In this document: one piece after another, positions 1-9,073 of the stretch
Position numbering within the stretch: the stretch's first letter is position 1
Layout: every line of letters begins with the position of its first letter
DNA from: Bin80 sp965215475
Lineage (GTDB): Bacteria > Bacteroidota > Rhodothermia > Rhodothermales > Bin80
NCBI GenBank assembly: GCA_965215475.1
Contig: OZ244061.1
Location: 1,178,001-1,242,000 of the forward strand
Direction of reading: 5' to 3'
DNA: 64,000 bases
The notes under the pieces: generated by a model
What the model was told of the DNA's origin: nothing
Databases searched by the model: none
Seen by the model: the letters and a program-made list of their open reading frames with translations, nothing else
Made by a program: the position numbers and the translations under genes

Positions 1-2
1 AT

Positions 3-920
3 CTCGCCCGTGCTCTGGGACGCTCATGGCAGCATGGAGATGAAATCCTCGTCACGGATCTGGATCACCATGCAAATATTGACCCTTGGAAAGATCTGGC
101 TCGCGAGCATGGATTTGTCATACGCTCCGCAAAATTCAATCCGGATACCGGTCAACTAGATCTAGATCATCTCCAAAAACTGATCACGGCACGTACCCGA
201 TTGATTGCGGTTGGTGGGGCATCGAATGCATTGGGAAGCATTCAAGAGATCAAGAAAATCTCCAAGCTAGCTCGTAGCTCCGAGATCCTTTCCTTTATCG
301 ATGGGGTGCATTATGCTCCGCATGTTTTATGTGATGTTCAAGATCTGGATTGCGACTTTTTTGCCTGCTCCCCCTATAAATTTTATGGCCCTCATGCAGG
401 GGTACTCTACGGCCGTCAAAAGCTACTCGAACGCTTGGATATTCCACGACTTGCACCGGCAGGATCGAAAGCTCCCGAACGTTTGGAAACCGGTACATTA
501 AGTCATGAAGCCATTGCCGGGGCTGCGGCGGCGGTTGACTTTCTTGCATCTCTGACTCCTAACCAATCTCGTCGTTCCGCACTTGAATCCACCTATTCTA
601 TGCTTCATGATCGTAGCCAGCTTCTCTTCCAACACTTGTGGGATTCCTTATGCGAATTCGATGGGGTTACCTGTTATGGACCCAAACCGTCACAGCCTCG
701 CACTCCCACTTTGGGATTCACCATTGAAGGGATTACATCCGAAGAAGCTTGCAGACAATTAAGCCATCACGGGATCTTTCTTTCACATGGTGATTTCTAC
801 GCGACGACCACGATTGAACAACTGGGAGTTGAAGGGCTCATCCGAGCAGGAATTGCCTGCTATACCAATTGTGAGGAGGTGGATCGGTTGATTGCCGGTG
901 TGACTAAACTGAGAGCGTAA
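3..920 (+). CDS. Cysteine desulfurase-like class V aminotransferase, 5'-truncated
   Basis: The reading frame is open from the left edge, so the true start lies outside the window; about 305 residues are present. The visible sequence has the PLP-enzyme pattern of the cysteine desulfurase-like (VC1184-type) group. A segment GDEILVTDLDHHANIDPW sits near the beginning, an FIDGVHYAPH segment carries the cofactor-binding Asp and His, and SPYKFYGPH carries the presumed Schiff-base lysine. The C-terminal small domain is complete and ends with a TAA stop. Family members move sulfur from cysteine or act on related substrates with PLP in the cytoplasm; the exact substrate here is unknown. The gene converges on the CPBP protease gene with only 6 bases between the stops, leaving no room for a separate terminator. 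The family assignment is firm and the specific activity is not. Confidence 0.85.
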   Translation, partial: LARALGRSWQHGDEILVTDLDHHANIDPWKDLAREHGFVIRSAKFNPDTGQLDLDHLQKLITARTRLIAVGGASNALGSIQEIKKISKLARSSEILSFIDGVHYAPHVLCDVQDLDCDFFACSPYKFYGPHAGVLYGRQKLLERLDIPRLAPAGSKAPERLETGTLSHEAIAGAAAAVDFLASLTPNQSRRSALESTYSMLHDRSQLLFQHLWDSLCEFDGVTCYGPKPSQPRTPTLGFTIEGITSEEACRQLSHHGIFLSHGDFYATTTIEQLGVEGLIRAGIACYTNCEEVDRLIAGVTKLRA

Positions 921-926
921 CCACGC

Positions 927-1712
927 TCAAGATTCTCCGAATAACGAGAAAAAACCCGTAAAGATCATCACATCATAAAGCGCGTGAGTCCAAGCCACCA
1001 CAGCAAACCCCCTAACCAAAAAGACCACGCTAAAAACAAATCCAAAGATTGCACGGAAAAGGAATGTATCTAATGCCCAAGGGTCTCCATAAACGCCAAA
1101 GTGATGTATTGCACTAAAGCTTAGTGCACCAATCAGGGCCGCAACGATATACATTAACCGTCGCCGGTCTGGAAAGATTACTCGTAGTACCAGAAAAGCT
1201 CCGCCCACAATCAGTACCCGGAATAATAACTCCTCATAGATCCCTGCTCCAAGAGAGAGAACCAGATTGGTCGCCATCCCATGCGATCCTACATCTTGAA
1301 TACTCACCAACGGAGATAGTAGTAGCTGGGTTACTCCTGAAACAAAAAATGCTAGAACAATTGCATAGATTCCACTCTCTAGAATAATCAAGCCAGGATA
1401 ACGAGTACTGAACGTCACCTTCTTTTTCCGCTCCCAAATCATGATCCCAACCCCGATCATCAGTGCAATCCCAAGCAAGACAAATTCATGGGTAAGTCCA
1501 AATTTCGAAAAAATATTTTTGAGGATACTCTCAGATGAGATTCGGACCTGCATATCTCTGCCTATATTAACCCAAGTGATTCCTATTTCATAAAGGATCA
1601 CTAGCGGTAGTGCCATCAAAAACCCCCAGGTTGCCGTACGAGTCGCCTGAAAATATCCTTGGACCCCTACACGTTCCGCAGAGTCTATCGTACGGTACTC
1701 GTCTTCAATCAT
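927..1712 (-). CDS. CPBP family intramembrane metalloprotease
   Basis: The 261-residue protein is mostly hydrophobic with about seven or eight predicted membrane helices. It carries the CPBP (Abi/CAAX protease) signature in order: EELLFR around residue 161, SAIHHFG around 201 and WTHALYD near 241. The two glutamates and the histidines are the proposed metal and catalytic residues of the family. Such proteins cleave membrane substrates or prenylated peptides, but no substrate can be inferred here. The ATG overlaps the end of the upstream TPR gene by 8 bases, so the two are probably cotranscribed and translationally coupled. Confidence 0.85.
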   Translation of the reverse strand: MIEDEYRTIDSAERVGVQGYFQATRTATWGFLMALPLVILYEIGITWVNIGRDMQVRISSESILKNIFSKFGLTHEFVLLGIALMIGVGIMIWERKKKVTFSTRYPGLIILESGIYAIVLAFFVSGVTQLLLSPLVSIQDVGSHGMATNLVLSLGAGIYEELLFRVLIVGGAFLVLRVIFPDRRRLMYIVAALIGALSFSAIHHFGVYGDPWALDTFLFRAIFGFVFSVVFLVRGFAVVAWTHALYDVMIFTGFFSLFGES

Positions 1713-2019
1713 GCCCTAATTCCATCAGTGCTTGGTGTAATTCTGCACGCTCTTTGATCGCTTTCAATTCACTACAAACCAGGATTCCCTGCCGATAGGT
1801 CTGCTCTGCATCCTCTGGACGTCCTAAATCAGCGTACAGTTTCCCTAAATGATAATACACTCCTGTATAGTTACGATCGGCAGACAAAGTTGCGCGATAC
1901 CACTTCAAAGCCTCGTCCAGACGCTCCTGTTTCCGGTACTCGAAACCGAGAGCAAATAGGGTAAATGGGTCAGATGGATCGGCCTGATGAAGCTCTAATA
2001 GTAGTTTTATTCGATCCAT
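1705..2019 (-). CDS. Small TPR protein
   Basis: The 104-residue protein has no signal peptide and consists of about two and a half tetratricopeptide repeats. Typical spacing of small and aromatic residues is seen in FALGFEYRKQERLDEALKWY and in YYHLGKLYADLGRPEDAEQT. It probably acts as a cytoplasmic protein-binding scaffold. It overlaps the CPBP protease gene by 8 bases, suggesting that they form one transcription unit. The partner is unknown. Confidence 0.8.
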   Translation of the reverse strand: MDRIKLLLELHQADPSDPFTLFALGFEYRKQERLDEALKWYRATLSADRNYTGVYYHLGKLYADLGRPEDAEQTYRQGILVCSELKAIKERAELHQALMELGHD

Positions 2020-2076
2020 GTCACTCAGATTGACTGAGCTGAAAGTCTAACTTCTGTATCGTGATTTTTTTTGGAT

Positions 2077-2874
2077 CTACCAGCTTCCACCTGCGCCTCC
2101 TCCGCCAAACCCTCCTCCTCCAAAGCCGCCCCCGAATCCGCCGCCCCCACCAAAGCCACCTCCGCCAAAACCGCCACCACGTCCAGTCGCATGCCCTAAT
2201 AAAAACATGAGTGGGATCAAGCCGTCATCACCGTAATGACGGCCATGCCCACGCCCTCCTCCTCTGTTTCGAATGGACATAAAAATTGCAAATACCACAA
2301 CCATCAAAAATAGCAAGATGCCTCCCCAATCTCCATTTCGATTTGACGATTGTCCAGGTGGCAGAAATTCGGCCGTATATTCACCTGCTGCGGCCAGCAT
2401 AATTGCATCTACCGCACGAACCAAGCCTGCATAGTACCTTCCTTCCCGGAAATCGGGTACGATAATTTCACGCACGATGCGACCCGCCAGCACATCGGGA
2501 ATGGCTCCTTCAAGCCCATACCCCACGGCAATGAATACGGAACGATCCTCCGTACTGACCACAATAAGGACCCCATTATCGGTTTCCGACTGACCGACTC
2601 CGAGTGATTGCCCCAGCTCCGTTGCGTACTCGGCTATATCCTGTCCGTCTAACGATTGAAGTGTACGTATTGCGATCTGATTTGAAGTACTATCCTCATA
2701 TGATCGCAACACCAGGGACAATCGTTCCTCTTCCTGTACGGTCAAGATTCCGGCTTCATCTACAACAATCCTCTGCTGATGCGCTAGGAGCTGCGGAGGA
2801 AAAGCAACCAATAGAATAAGGAAGAACCAATTTTTAATCGTGTACCTACGAATCAAAATCAACCTCGGGAGCAT
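2077..2874 (-). CDS. TPM domain protein with glycine-rich tail
   Basis: The protein has about 265 residues counted from the ATG at 2,874. A longer frame upstream lies inside lemA and is not needed. A hydrophobic signal segment is followed by a TPM (Psb32/YgcG-type) domain, visible as VVDEAGILTVQEEERL and later GVLIVVSTEDRSVFIAVGYG. A single membrane helix near residue 195 comes next, then a tail of repeated glycine and phenylalanine ending in GGSW, as is usual for the family. The TPM domain is thus exported and membrane anchored. Genes for TPM proteins and LemA are commonly adjacent, and here they overlap by 29 bases. The molecular function is unknown; roles in envelope maintenance have been suggested. 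Confidence 0.85.
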   Translation of the reverse strand: MLPRLILIRRYTIKNWFFLILLVAFPPQLLAHQQRIVVDEAGILTVQEEERLSLVLRSYEDSTSNQIAIRTLQSLDGQDIAEYATELGQSLGVGQSETDNGVLIVVSTEDRSVFIAVGYGLEGAIPDVLAGRIVREIIVPDFREGRYYAGLVRAVDAIMLAAAGEYTAEFLPPGQSSNRNGDWGGILLFLMVVVFAIFMSIRNRGGGRGHGRHYGDDGLIPLMFLLGHATGRGGGFGGGGFGGGGGFGGGFGGGGFGGGGAGGSW

Positions 2875-3448
2875 TTTGTGCACCACTCTCTGCTTCAAAT
2901 GGAGATCTGCGACTGTGTCCGAACATACCAGCAAAGATTGCCGCAGGGAATTGGCGGATCGCCGTATTGTAAGAGCGCACCACACCATTATAGCGCGTAC
3001 GAGCCGTATTGATACGATTTTCGGTACCCTCTAATTGTACTTGTAGATCACGAAACCCGGCGGTGGCCTGCAATTGCGGATAATTCTCGCTGACTACCAG
3101 CAATCTACCCAAGGCACCAGATAATTGAGATTGCGCCTGCTGGAACTGTGCCAAACTCGCGGGATCTCGAAGATCATCTGCAGAAACATTGATGGACGTC
3201 GCTCGAGCACGTGCTTCCGTGACGGCCTGTAGCGTTTCCTGTTCAAAATCTCCTGCAGCTTGAACCGTACTGACGAGATTCGGAATAAGGTCTGCTCTAC
3301 GCTGATAAGCAGTTTGCACATTCCCCCAGGCTTCTTCAACTGCCTCTTCCTGGCCAATCAGGTTGTTGTACGTCCCACAACCCGTACATCCTGCAAAACC
3401 AACAAGCAAGACGACTACAATAAGGATGATTGTACTTGGATTACGCAT
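2846..3448 (-). CDS. lemA: LemA family protein
   Basis: The protein has 200 residues from the ATG at 3,448; a TTG six bases upstream is also possible. An N-terminal hydrophobic helix ends in GFAGCTGCG and could be a membrane anchor or a lipoprotein signal. It is followed by the hallmark LemA helix, YNNLIGQEEAVEEAWGNV, and RADLIPNLVSTVQ. The rest is helical. LemA proteins are membrane-anchored with a four-helix outer domain and an unclear function. The start lies 2-3 bases from the yqgF stop and the end overlaps the TPM gene, so yqgF-lemA-TPM is probably one operon. Confidence 0.9.
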   Translation of the reverse strand: MRNPSTIILIVVVLLVGFAGCTGCGTYNNLIGQEEAVEEAWGNVQTAYQRRADLIPNLVSTVQAAGDFEQETLQAVTEARARATSINVSADDLRDPASLAQFQQAQSQLSGALGRLLVVSENYPQLQATAGFRDLQVQLEGTENRINTARTRYNGVVRSYNTAIRQFPAAIFAGMFGHSRRSPFEAESGAQNAPEVDFDS

Positions 3449-3450
3449 TA

Positions 3451-3918
3451 TCAAATAAGTTTTTTAGCGCGTACGTCCATCGAGTCAGGTGGTTTCGAGA
3501 GTGAGTCCAGATATTCCTGAAGAATAATACAGGCTGCAATCTGATCAATCTGCCCATGTCGCTTTTTTTTATGCCTGCTCATCAGTCGGGATTTGGCCTC
3601 CTCTGAAGTATAACGCTCATCCCAGCGAATAATTTCCACCTCAGGAAGGCGTTTTTGCAGTTGACTAATATATCGATTGACACGCTCAGTAGCCTCTCCT
3701 TCGGTCCCATCTTCATGGAGAGGCCAGCCGATTACGATCACTCCAATAGGATCTTTCTTATGAAAAGAAACCAATCTTGAAATCGACGAACTAGGGCTAC
3801 AGGTATCCAGGGGTTGAGCAAACAGGTAGAGCGGATCTGCTTTTGCCAGTCCAACTCGCTTGGAACCGTAATCGACAGACAGAATCCGCGGAGATATTTG
3901 GATTCCCTTATTCCTCAA
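3451..3918 (-). CDS. ruvX: YqgF/RuvX family putative Holliday junction resolvase
   Basis: The protein has about 155 residues and an RNase H-like fold. The first motif ILSVDYGSKRVGLA carries the metal-binding Asp. The middle holds IVIGWPLHEDGTEG and RWDERYTSEEA, and the C-terminal DQIAACIILQEYL holds the last Asp. In E. coli the homologue YqgF acts in rRNA 5' processing and is proposed to resolve Holliday junctions. No ATG is available upstream of the conserved part. Possible starts are TTG at 3,918 (chosen, with an 11-base overlap of relA), GTG at 3,939 and TTG at 3,963. It lies between relA and lemA in one operon. Confidence 0.88.
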   Translation of the reverse strand: MRNKGIQISPRILSVDYGSKRVGLAKADPLYLFAQPLDTCSPSSSISRLVSFHKKDPIGVIVIGWPLHEDGTEGEATERVNRYISQLQKRLPEVEIIRWDERYTSEEAKSRLMSRHKKKRHGQIDQIAACIILQEYLDSLSKPPDSMDVRAKKLI

Positions 3919-6139
3919 AACGATAGACAGCGCGGACACTTTCCACTCGTTTGACTCGCTCAATCAGACGTTTGAGATGCTGCAGATCACTGACTTGAAG
4001 AATAATCGTACCCTCAAAAAATCCGTCCTCCGTCTTCACCGTGATGGATCGAATATTCGTCTTAAGGTTTCTGGAGATGACCGTCGTCAGATCATGAATA
4101 ATACCAACCCGGTCCTCTCCCGTAACACGAAGTCCGACCACAAACCGTACATCTTTCTGTCGACTCCACGTACAGGATTGGATACGATCTGGGTAATTCG
4201 CTAGTAAATGTGCTGCATTGCGACACCCCGTGCGATGAATATTGATAGAGCCGGATTTGCTTGTGTAGCCAAAAACTGAATCACCTGGAATCGGATTACA
4301 GCAGGATGCATACACCGTTGCGATTCCTCGAATGCGCTCTCCATTAATAAGCAGTGCCTCAGCACCATAGTCCTGTGCATGTTCGAGAAACGAAACGGAC
4401 TGTTCCGATGAATCCTCACTCTGCTCATCCAGATCTGGTGAATCTCCCGTGCGCAGATACTCGATCAGATCCTGTACGTCCAAAAGACCCGAGGAAATCT
4501 CATAAAACATCTGCGCTGACGTGGAATAATTAAATTGAGTGGCCAGCTGTATGAGTTCATCTTCCGTTAGAGAAATTCTTGCCCGCTTGGCTTTTTTCTC
4601 CCAAAGTTGTCTTCCATATCGCACAGCCTCCCTACGTTCCTCATTAATACGATGTCGGATGCGACTGCGGGCTTTATGTGTCACGACAAACTTGATCCAC
4701 CCCGGATTTGCTGTGATCTTCTTTGACGTGATGATTTCCACCTGATCGCCACTACTTAGCTTGTGCGATAAAGGAACCATTTTTCCATTCACTTTCGCTC
4801 CAATGCAATGGAATCCTACATCCGTATGAATCTGGAATGCAAAATCTACGGGTGTTGCTCCTTTGGGAAGTGCTTTTAAGTCTCCTCTGGGAGTAAATAC
4901 ATAAATCTCGTCGGTGTATAGATCTAGACTGAACTCTTGGACAAATTCCGTTGCCTGTTCTGTGTCCGGATTTTCCATTAAATCATGAACCCACGTAAGG
5001 AACTGGTCCATCTTGGAATCCATGCTCTCCACTCCCTCCTTATATTTCCAGTGTGCAGCTACCCCTCGCTCGGCGATCTCGTGCATCTCTTGGGTTCGAA
5101 TCTGCACCTCTATCCGATGTCCTTCTGAATCCAGAACGGTTGTATGGAGACTCTGATATCCGTTCGACTTGGGAACGGATATAAAATCCCTGAAGCGCTC
5201 GGGTATTGGTTTGTAGAGATCCGTCACGATCGAGTATACACGCCAGCAATCTTCTTTCCCTTTTCCTCCGGCTGAATTCAATATAATTCGGATTGCAAAT
5301 ACGTCATATATTTCCTCCAGCGGTTTATTTTGCCCCTGCATTTTTCGGAAAATTGAATACAGGTTCTTCGACCGCCCCTTGACCTCAAAATCAAATCCTT
5401 GCTGACGAAGGCTACCACTGAGTGGTTCAATAAAACTGCGGATATGCGCCTCCCGCTGTTGTCTACTGCTTTTGAGACCGAAAATAATGGAAGAATACGC
5501 TTCTGGCTCAAGAACTTTAAGGGCTAAATCTTCCAGTTCGCTTTTGATACGCTGCAAACCAAACCGATGAGCAAGGGGAGCAAAAAGACGTAAGGTTTCC
5601 GTGGCAATCTTGAGTTGCTTCGTAGGAGCAAGCGACTCAATTGTCTTCATATTGTGTAATCTGTCCGCGAATTTGACAAAGATGACACGAACATCCTGAG
5701 CCATAGAAAGGATCAGCTTTCGTACATTCTCAGCCTGCCCAAGAGCCCGGTTTGCATAAATACCACGAATCTTCGTCAACCCATCAATCAGCAGAGCCAT
5801 CTGCTCGCCAAACTCTGCCTTCAATATTTCGATCGTTAGATCGGTATCCTCTACGACATCATGAAGCAGCGCAGCACCAACACTTGTATCATCAAGTCGA
5901 ATTTCTCGTGCAACAATCCGGGCAACGGCAAGTGGATGTGAGATATAGAGTTCTCCAGAGGCACGTATATCGTTTCTATGAGCCCAATAGCTGAGCTTAA
6001 AGGCCCGCCGGATCATGGCTTCATCAACTACCGGGAGATATTTATGGCAATCCGCAATGAGGTCATCCAATTGCTGCCCGTATGGCTCCGCAATTGGGAT
6101 ATCCACTTCCTGAATAATTCCCGTAGCTTCTAACATCAT
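3908..6139 (-). CDS. relA: RelA/SpoT bifunctional (p)ppGpp synthetase/hydrolase
   Basis: The 743-residue protein has all domains of a long RSH enzyme. An N-terminal HD hydrolase domain contains ALLHDVVEDTDLT near residue 90. The synthetase domain has FRDFISVPKSNGYQSLHTTV near residue 330. A TGS domain begins at IYVFTPRGDLKALPKGATPV, followed by a helical and zinc-finger-like segment with YASCCNPIPGD and a C-terminal ACT domain. With both HD residues and synthetase residues present it probably makes and degrades (p)ppGpp in response to starvation. An ATG-ATG pair marks the start. Downstream are yqgF, lemA and the TPM gene. It is separated from rplQ by a terminator, so it probably has its own promoter between 6,140 and 6,183. 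Confidence 0.96.
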   Translation of the reverse strand: MMLEATGIIQEVDIPIAEPYGQQLDDLIADCHKYLPVVDEAMIRRAFKLSYWAHRNDIRASGELYISHPLAVARIVAREIRLDDTSVGAALLHDVVEDTDLTIEILKAEFGEQMALLIDGLTKIRGIYANRALGQAENVRKLILSMAQDVRVIFVKFADRLHNMKTIESLAPTKQLKIATETLRLFAPLAHRFGLQRIKSELEDLALKVLEPEAYSSIIFGLKSSRQQREAHIRSFIEPLSGSLRQQGFDFEVKGRSKNLYSIFRKMQGQNKPLEEIYDVFAIRIILNSAGGKGKEDCWRVYSIVTDLYKPIPERFRDFISVPKSNGYQSLHTTVLDSEGHRIEVQIRTQEMHEIAERGVAAHWKYKEGVESMDSKMDQFLTWVHDLMENPDTEQATEFVQEFSLDLYTDEIYVFTPRGDLKALPKGATPVDFAFQIHTDVGFHCIGAKVNGKMVPLSHKLSSGDQVEIITSKKITANPGWIKFVVTHKARSRIRHRINEERREAVRYGRQLWEKKAKRARISLTEDELIQLATQFNYSTSAQMFYEISSGLLDVQDLIEYLRTGDSPDLDEQSEDSSEQSVSFLEHAQDYGAEALLINGERIRGIATVYASCCNPIPGDSVFGYTSKSGSINIHRTGCRNAAHLLANYPDRIQSCTWSRQKDVRFVVGLRVTGEDRVGIIHDLTTVISRNLKTNIRSITVKTEDGFFEGTIILQVSDLQHLKRLIERVKRVESVRAVYRFEE

Positions 6140-6183
6140 AGCACTATAATCTACTCAATAATGGTGCATAATCGTGCAAACGC

Positions 6184-6218
6184 AAAAAAACCCGCTGGGA
6201 TCAATTTCCGAGCGGGTT
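6184..6218 (-). terminator. Rho-independent terminator after the ribosomal superoperon
   Basis: Read on the - strand, an 8-bp perfect stem AACCCGCT/AGCGGGTT encloses a 14-base loop and is followed directly by a run of seven T. It lies about 35 bases after the rplQ stop and before the relA start, so it ends the str-S10-spc-alpha transcript and insulates relA from it. Confidence 0.9.
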
Positions 6219-6253
6219 CACGGTATATGCCTGATGAGTAATGAAGTACTCAA

Positions 6254-7405
6254 CTATGACGGAGTATCCTTTTTCTCATCTGTAGATGATGTATCAGGCT
6301 CGGCATCTTTTTCTGATACCTCTGGGGGAGCCACTGCTTCTTCAGAAGGAGAATCATCTCCAGTAACCTCTTCTTCCTCAGATATAGAATTCTCAGGAGG
6401 TGCATCTTGTTGATCTTCAGAATCGGCATGTTCTGAAGAATCCTCCTTTTTTTCCTCAGGAGTGACATCTTGAGTTTCCGGGATAGAATCTTCTGCCGAA
6501 TCTTTTGCTACGTCTTCGGAAATACCTCCATCCTCGGAAGCATGATCGGCAGCGGCTACATCTTCAACCTCTGGGGGTTCTGAATCTTCTACTGAAATAT
6601 CCTCTACCCCAGAAGCAGAAATACCTCCATCCTCGGAAGCATGATCGGCAGCGGCTACATCTTCAACCTCTGGGGGTTCTGAATCTTCTACTGAAATATC
6701 CTCTACCTCAGAAGCAGAAATACCTCCATCCTCGGAAGCATGATCGGCAGCGGCTACATCTTCAACCTCTGGGGGTTCTGAATCTTCTACTGAAATATCC
6801 TCTACCCCAGAAGCAGAAATACCTCCATCCTCGGAGACACGATCGGCAGCGGCTACATCTTCAACCTCTGGGGGTTCTGAATCTTCTACTGAAACATCCT
6901 CTACCCCAGAAGCGGAAATATCTTCATCTACGATAGTATCTTCCATCTCAGGCGCTGCAGCAGTAACCTGCTCAGATGTAGATCCTCTACGACGCCTTCC
7001 CCGACGAGTCCGACGACGACGTGTCGTGCGGGATTCCGTATCCGATTCATTATAATCGACAAGTTCTATCACCGCCATCTCTGCAGCATCCCCTTGTCGC
7101 TGTCCCAACCGAAGAACCCGGGTATATCCACCCGGTCGATCACCTACTTTCCCAGAAACCTCATCAAAAAGTTCTGTCACTGCCGCCTTATCCATAAGAC
7201 GACGGAAGACCTCTCGGCGATTATGTGTCGTATCCACACGAGAACGTGTAATCAGAGGCTCAACGTAAATGCGGAGTGCCTTTGCTTTCGTTAGGGTGGT
7301 TGTGATCCGTTTATGGCGGATCAACGCAACGGATAGTGACGCCAATGTGGCCTTGCGATGCGAGGCAGTCCGACTGAGCTTGTATCCCTTCTTGGCGTGT
7401 CTCAT
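6254..7405 (-). CDS. rplQ: Ribosomal protein bL17 with long acidic repeat tail
   Basis: Residues 1 to about 120 are an ordinary bL17, starting MRHAKKGYKLSRTASHRKA and containing the basic segments that bind 23S rRNA. bL17 is usually 115-200 residues; this one has 383. After a basic linker (TTRRRRTRRGRRRRG near residue 130) the remaining 240 residues are extremely acidic. They include four tandem copies of a 33-residue unit with the core SVEDSEPPEVEDVAAAD, encoded by 99-bp DNA repeats. The tail ends in more Glu/Asp/Ser-rich sequence. Such a negative tail is unexpected on an rRNA-binding protein and must project from the ribosome or be cleaved. It is the last gene of the alpha-operon part, 27 bases after rpoA. 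Confidence 0.95.
   Translation of the reverse strand: MRHAKKGYKLSRTASHRKATLASLSVALIRHKRITTTLTKAKALRIYVEPLITRSRVDTTHNRREVFRRLMDKAAVTELFDEVSGKVGDRPGGYTRVLRLGQRQGDAAEMAVIELVDYNESDTESRTTRRRRTRRGRRRRGSTSEQVTAAAPEMEDTIVDEDISASGVEDVSVEDSEPPEVEDVAAADRVSEDGGISASGVEDISVEDSEPPEVEDVAAADHASEDGGISASEVEDISVEDSEPPEVEDVAAADHASEDGGISASGVEDISVEDSEPPEVEDVAAADHASEDGGISEDVAKDSAEDSIPETQDVTPEEKKEDSSEHADSEDQQDAPPENSISEEEEVTGDDSPSEEAVAPPEVSEKDAEPDTSSTDEKKDTPS
6519..6915 (-). repeat. Four tandem 99-bp repeats inside rplQ
   Basis: Four near-identical 99-bp units follow each other in frame; the motif AATACCTCCATCCTCGG recurs at 6,521, 6,620, 6,719 and 6,818 on the + strand. Differences are a few substitutions, for example GVED versus EVED and DHASED versus DRVSED. 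Unit length is a multiple of three, so copy-number change would keep the frame. The opposite strand carries an open frame over the array, which is a by-product of the repeat. Confidence 0.92.
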
Positions 7406-7432
7406 TTTAGTACCTGACGAAGAAAAAGCCGA

Positions 7433-8404
7433 TTAAGAACCCAAATGAGAAAGATCCATGTCGAAACTCAAGCCACGTTCGGCAAGCAAAGCGGAAAGCT
7501 CTCTCAGGGATTTATTCCCAAAATTACGAAACTTCAACATCGTCGATTCGTCATGGGAAACCAGATCTCTGATGGTCTCAATATTCGCTGCCTTCAAACA
7601 ATTCTTGGCACGAACCGAAAGTGGAAGTGTGTCCACACTAGAATCGAGCTGTTCCTGGAGCTGGAGAAGGTCCAAATCGATTCTCGTCGATTTAATCGTC
7701 GGAGCCTCAACATAATCCATATCAATAAATGGATTGATATGATCTTTCAGGATGCTTGAGGCCTCTTTCAATGCATTCTGTGGAACAATCGAGCCATCCG
7801 TGGCGACTTCCAATTCTAATCGCTCATAATCTACGCGCTCTCCAACACGAGTTGGTTTGACGGTAACTCGAACACTCTTGATTGGAGTATACACTGCATC
7901 CAAAGCAATGACTCCAATCGGATCGGTATCCCGCTTATTCTCGCTGGCAGGAACGTATCGACGACCTGTCTCAACCCGAAGTTCTACATTAAAGTCAACT
8001 CCTTCCGAGAGGGTCGCAATATGGTGTTCCGGGTTTAACACTTCGTAGTCATTCGTAGCTTCATCAATATCCTTGGCCGTCCATGTACCATGACCCTTGA
8101 TCTTCAAGTTGATCAATCCACTTGCAAAATCCATTGGTCTGAATCGGACGCCCTTTAGGTTCAGGATGATATCGGATACATCCTCAGCAACTCCCTGAAT
8201 TGTCGAGAATTCATGTTGTACCCCATCAATCTTTACCGCGGTGATCACGGTTCCCTGAAGAGAAGAAAGAAGGACTCGCCTGAGAGAATTGCCAATCGTC
8301 TGGCCAAACCCACGTTCAAGAGGTTGAATTACAAACCGTGTAAAAGTGGGGGTCACCTCTTCCGTTAGAACCCCCGCCGGCATTTGTATTCCGTGTATGC
8401 TCAT
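7433..8404 (-). CDS. rpoA: RNA polymerase alpha subunit
   Basis: The protein has 323 residues from the ATG at 8,404; an in-frame TTG 18 bases upstream is less likely. The N-terminal assembly domain has FVIQPLERGFGQTIGNSLRR and LLSSLQGTVITAVKIDGV. The C-terminal domain has LPLSVRAKNCLKAANIETI and LLKFRNFGNKSL-type sequence (here MLKFRNFGNKSLREL), which contact UP elements and activators. It lies between rpsD and rplQ, the normal alpha-operon position. Length and motifs are standard. Confidence 0.98.
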   Translation of the reverse strand: MSIHGIQMPAGVLTEEVTPTFTRFVIQPLERGFGQTIGNSLRRVLLSSLQGTVITAVKIDGVQHEFSTIQGVAEDVSDIILNLKGVRFRPMDFASGLINLKIKGHGTWTAKDIDEATNDYEVLNPEHHIATLSEGVDFNVELRVETGRRYVPASENKRDTDPIGVIALDAVYTPIKSVRVTVKPTRVGERVDYERLELEVATDGSIVPQNALKEASSILKDHINPFIDMDYVEAPTIKSTRIDLDLLQLQEQLDSSVDTLPLSVRAKNCLKAANIETIRDLVSHDESTMLKFRNFGNKSLRELSALLAERGLSFDMDLSHLGS

Positions 8405-8437
8405 AGCAACAATTGAGTTCAAAAAATCAAAGGTTGA

Positions 8438-9040
8438 TTATTTAGAGTAAAGCTCTACAATCAACTGTTCCCGAATATTCTCCGGTATATCAGAGCGCTC
8501 AGGGAAATCCAGGAATTTCCCGCTCAGAGATCTCCGATCTGTTTCCAGCCACGAATACACGCGGCGATTCTTTTTAACATTTTCAATAAATACGGGGTTG
8601 TGTCGGCTCCGTGGTCGCACCGAAACAATATCGCCTGGGCGCAACTGATAGGACGGAATATCCACCACATGACCATTGACCAAAATGTGCCCATGTGTGA
8701 CCATTTGCCGTGCCTGCCGCCGGGTTGAACCAAATCCGAGTCTAAAAACCGAATTGTCCAAACGGGCCTCCAGAAATCGGAGTAAATTCTCACCGGTCAC
8801 TCCCTTTTTGCGAGCTGCCTTTTCAAACAAATTCTTGAACTGCCGCTCTAGAACCCCATATATATGTTTTGCTTTTTGCTTTTCCTTTAACTGAACAGCA
8901 TATTCACTTTCACGACGACGCCGTTTCTGGCCGTGCTGTCCTGGCGGATTCGGCTTACGCTCCAGTGATTTACTGGGACCAAAAAGCGGTTCATTAAACC
9001 GCCGTGCGATCTTCTGTTTTGGTCCTCTGTAACGGGCCAT
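8438..9040 (-). CDS. rpsD: Ribosomal protein uS4
   Basis: The 200-residue protein starts MARYRGPKQKIARRFNEPLF. The S4 RNA-binding domain is clear at RLDNSVFRLGFGSTRRQARQ and VTHGHILVNGHVVDIPSY. It is a primary 16S rRNA binder and in many bacteria represses its own operon. No zinc-binding cysteine set is present near the N-terminus. It lies between rpsK and rpoA. Confidence 0.98.
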   Translation of the reverse strand: MARYRGPKQKIARRFNEPLFGPSKSLERKPNPPGQHGQKRRRRESEYAVQLKEKQKAKHIYGVLERQFKNLFEKAARKKGVTGENLLRFLEARLDNSVFRLGFGSTRRQARQMVTHGHILVNGHVVDIPSYQLRPGDIVSVRPRSRHNPVFIENVKKNRRVYSWLETDRRSLSGKFLDFPERSDIPENIREQLIVELYSK

Positions 9041-9073
9041 GATAGTTTTTACTCGAAATCAGTGATGAAAAAA

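Noticed and set aside
6505..6936. Open frame on the + strand with its own 33-residue repeats
   Set aside because: It is the antisense shadow of the rplQ tandem repeats; the repeat unit is a multiple of three, so all frames repeat. rplQ is in its expected operon position.
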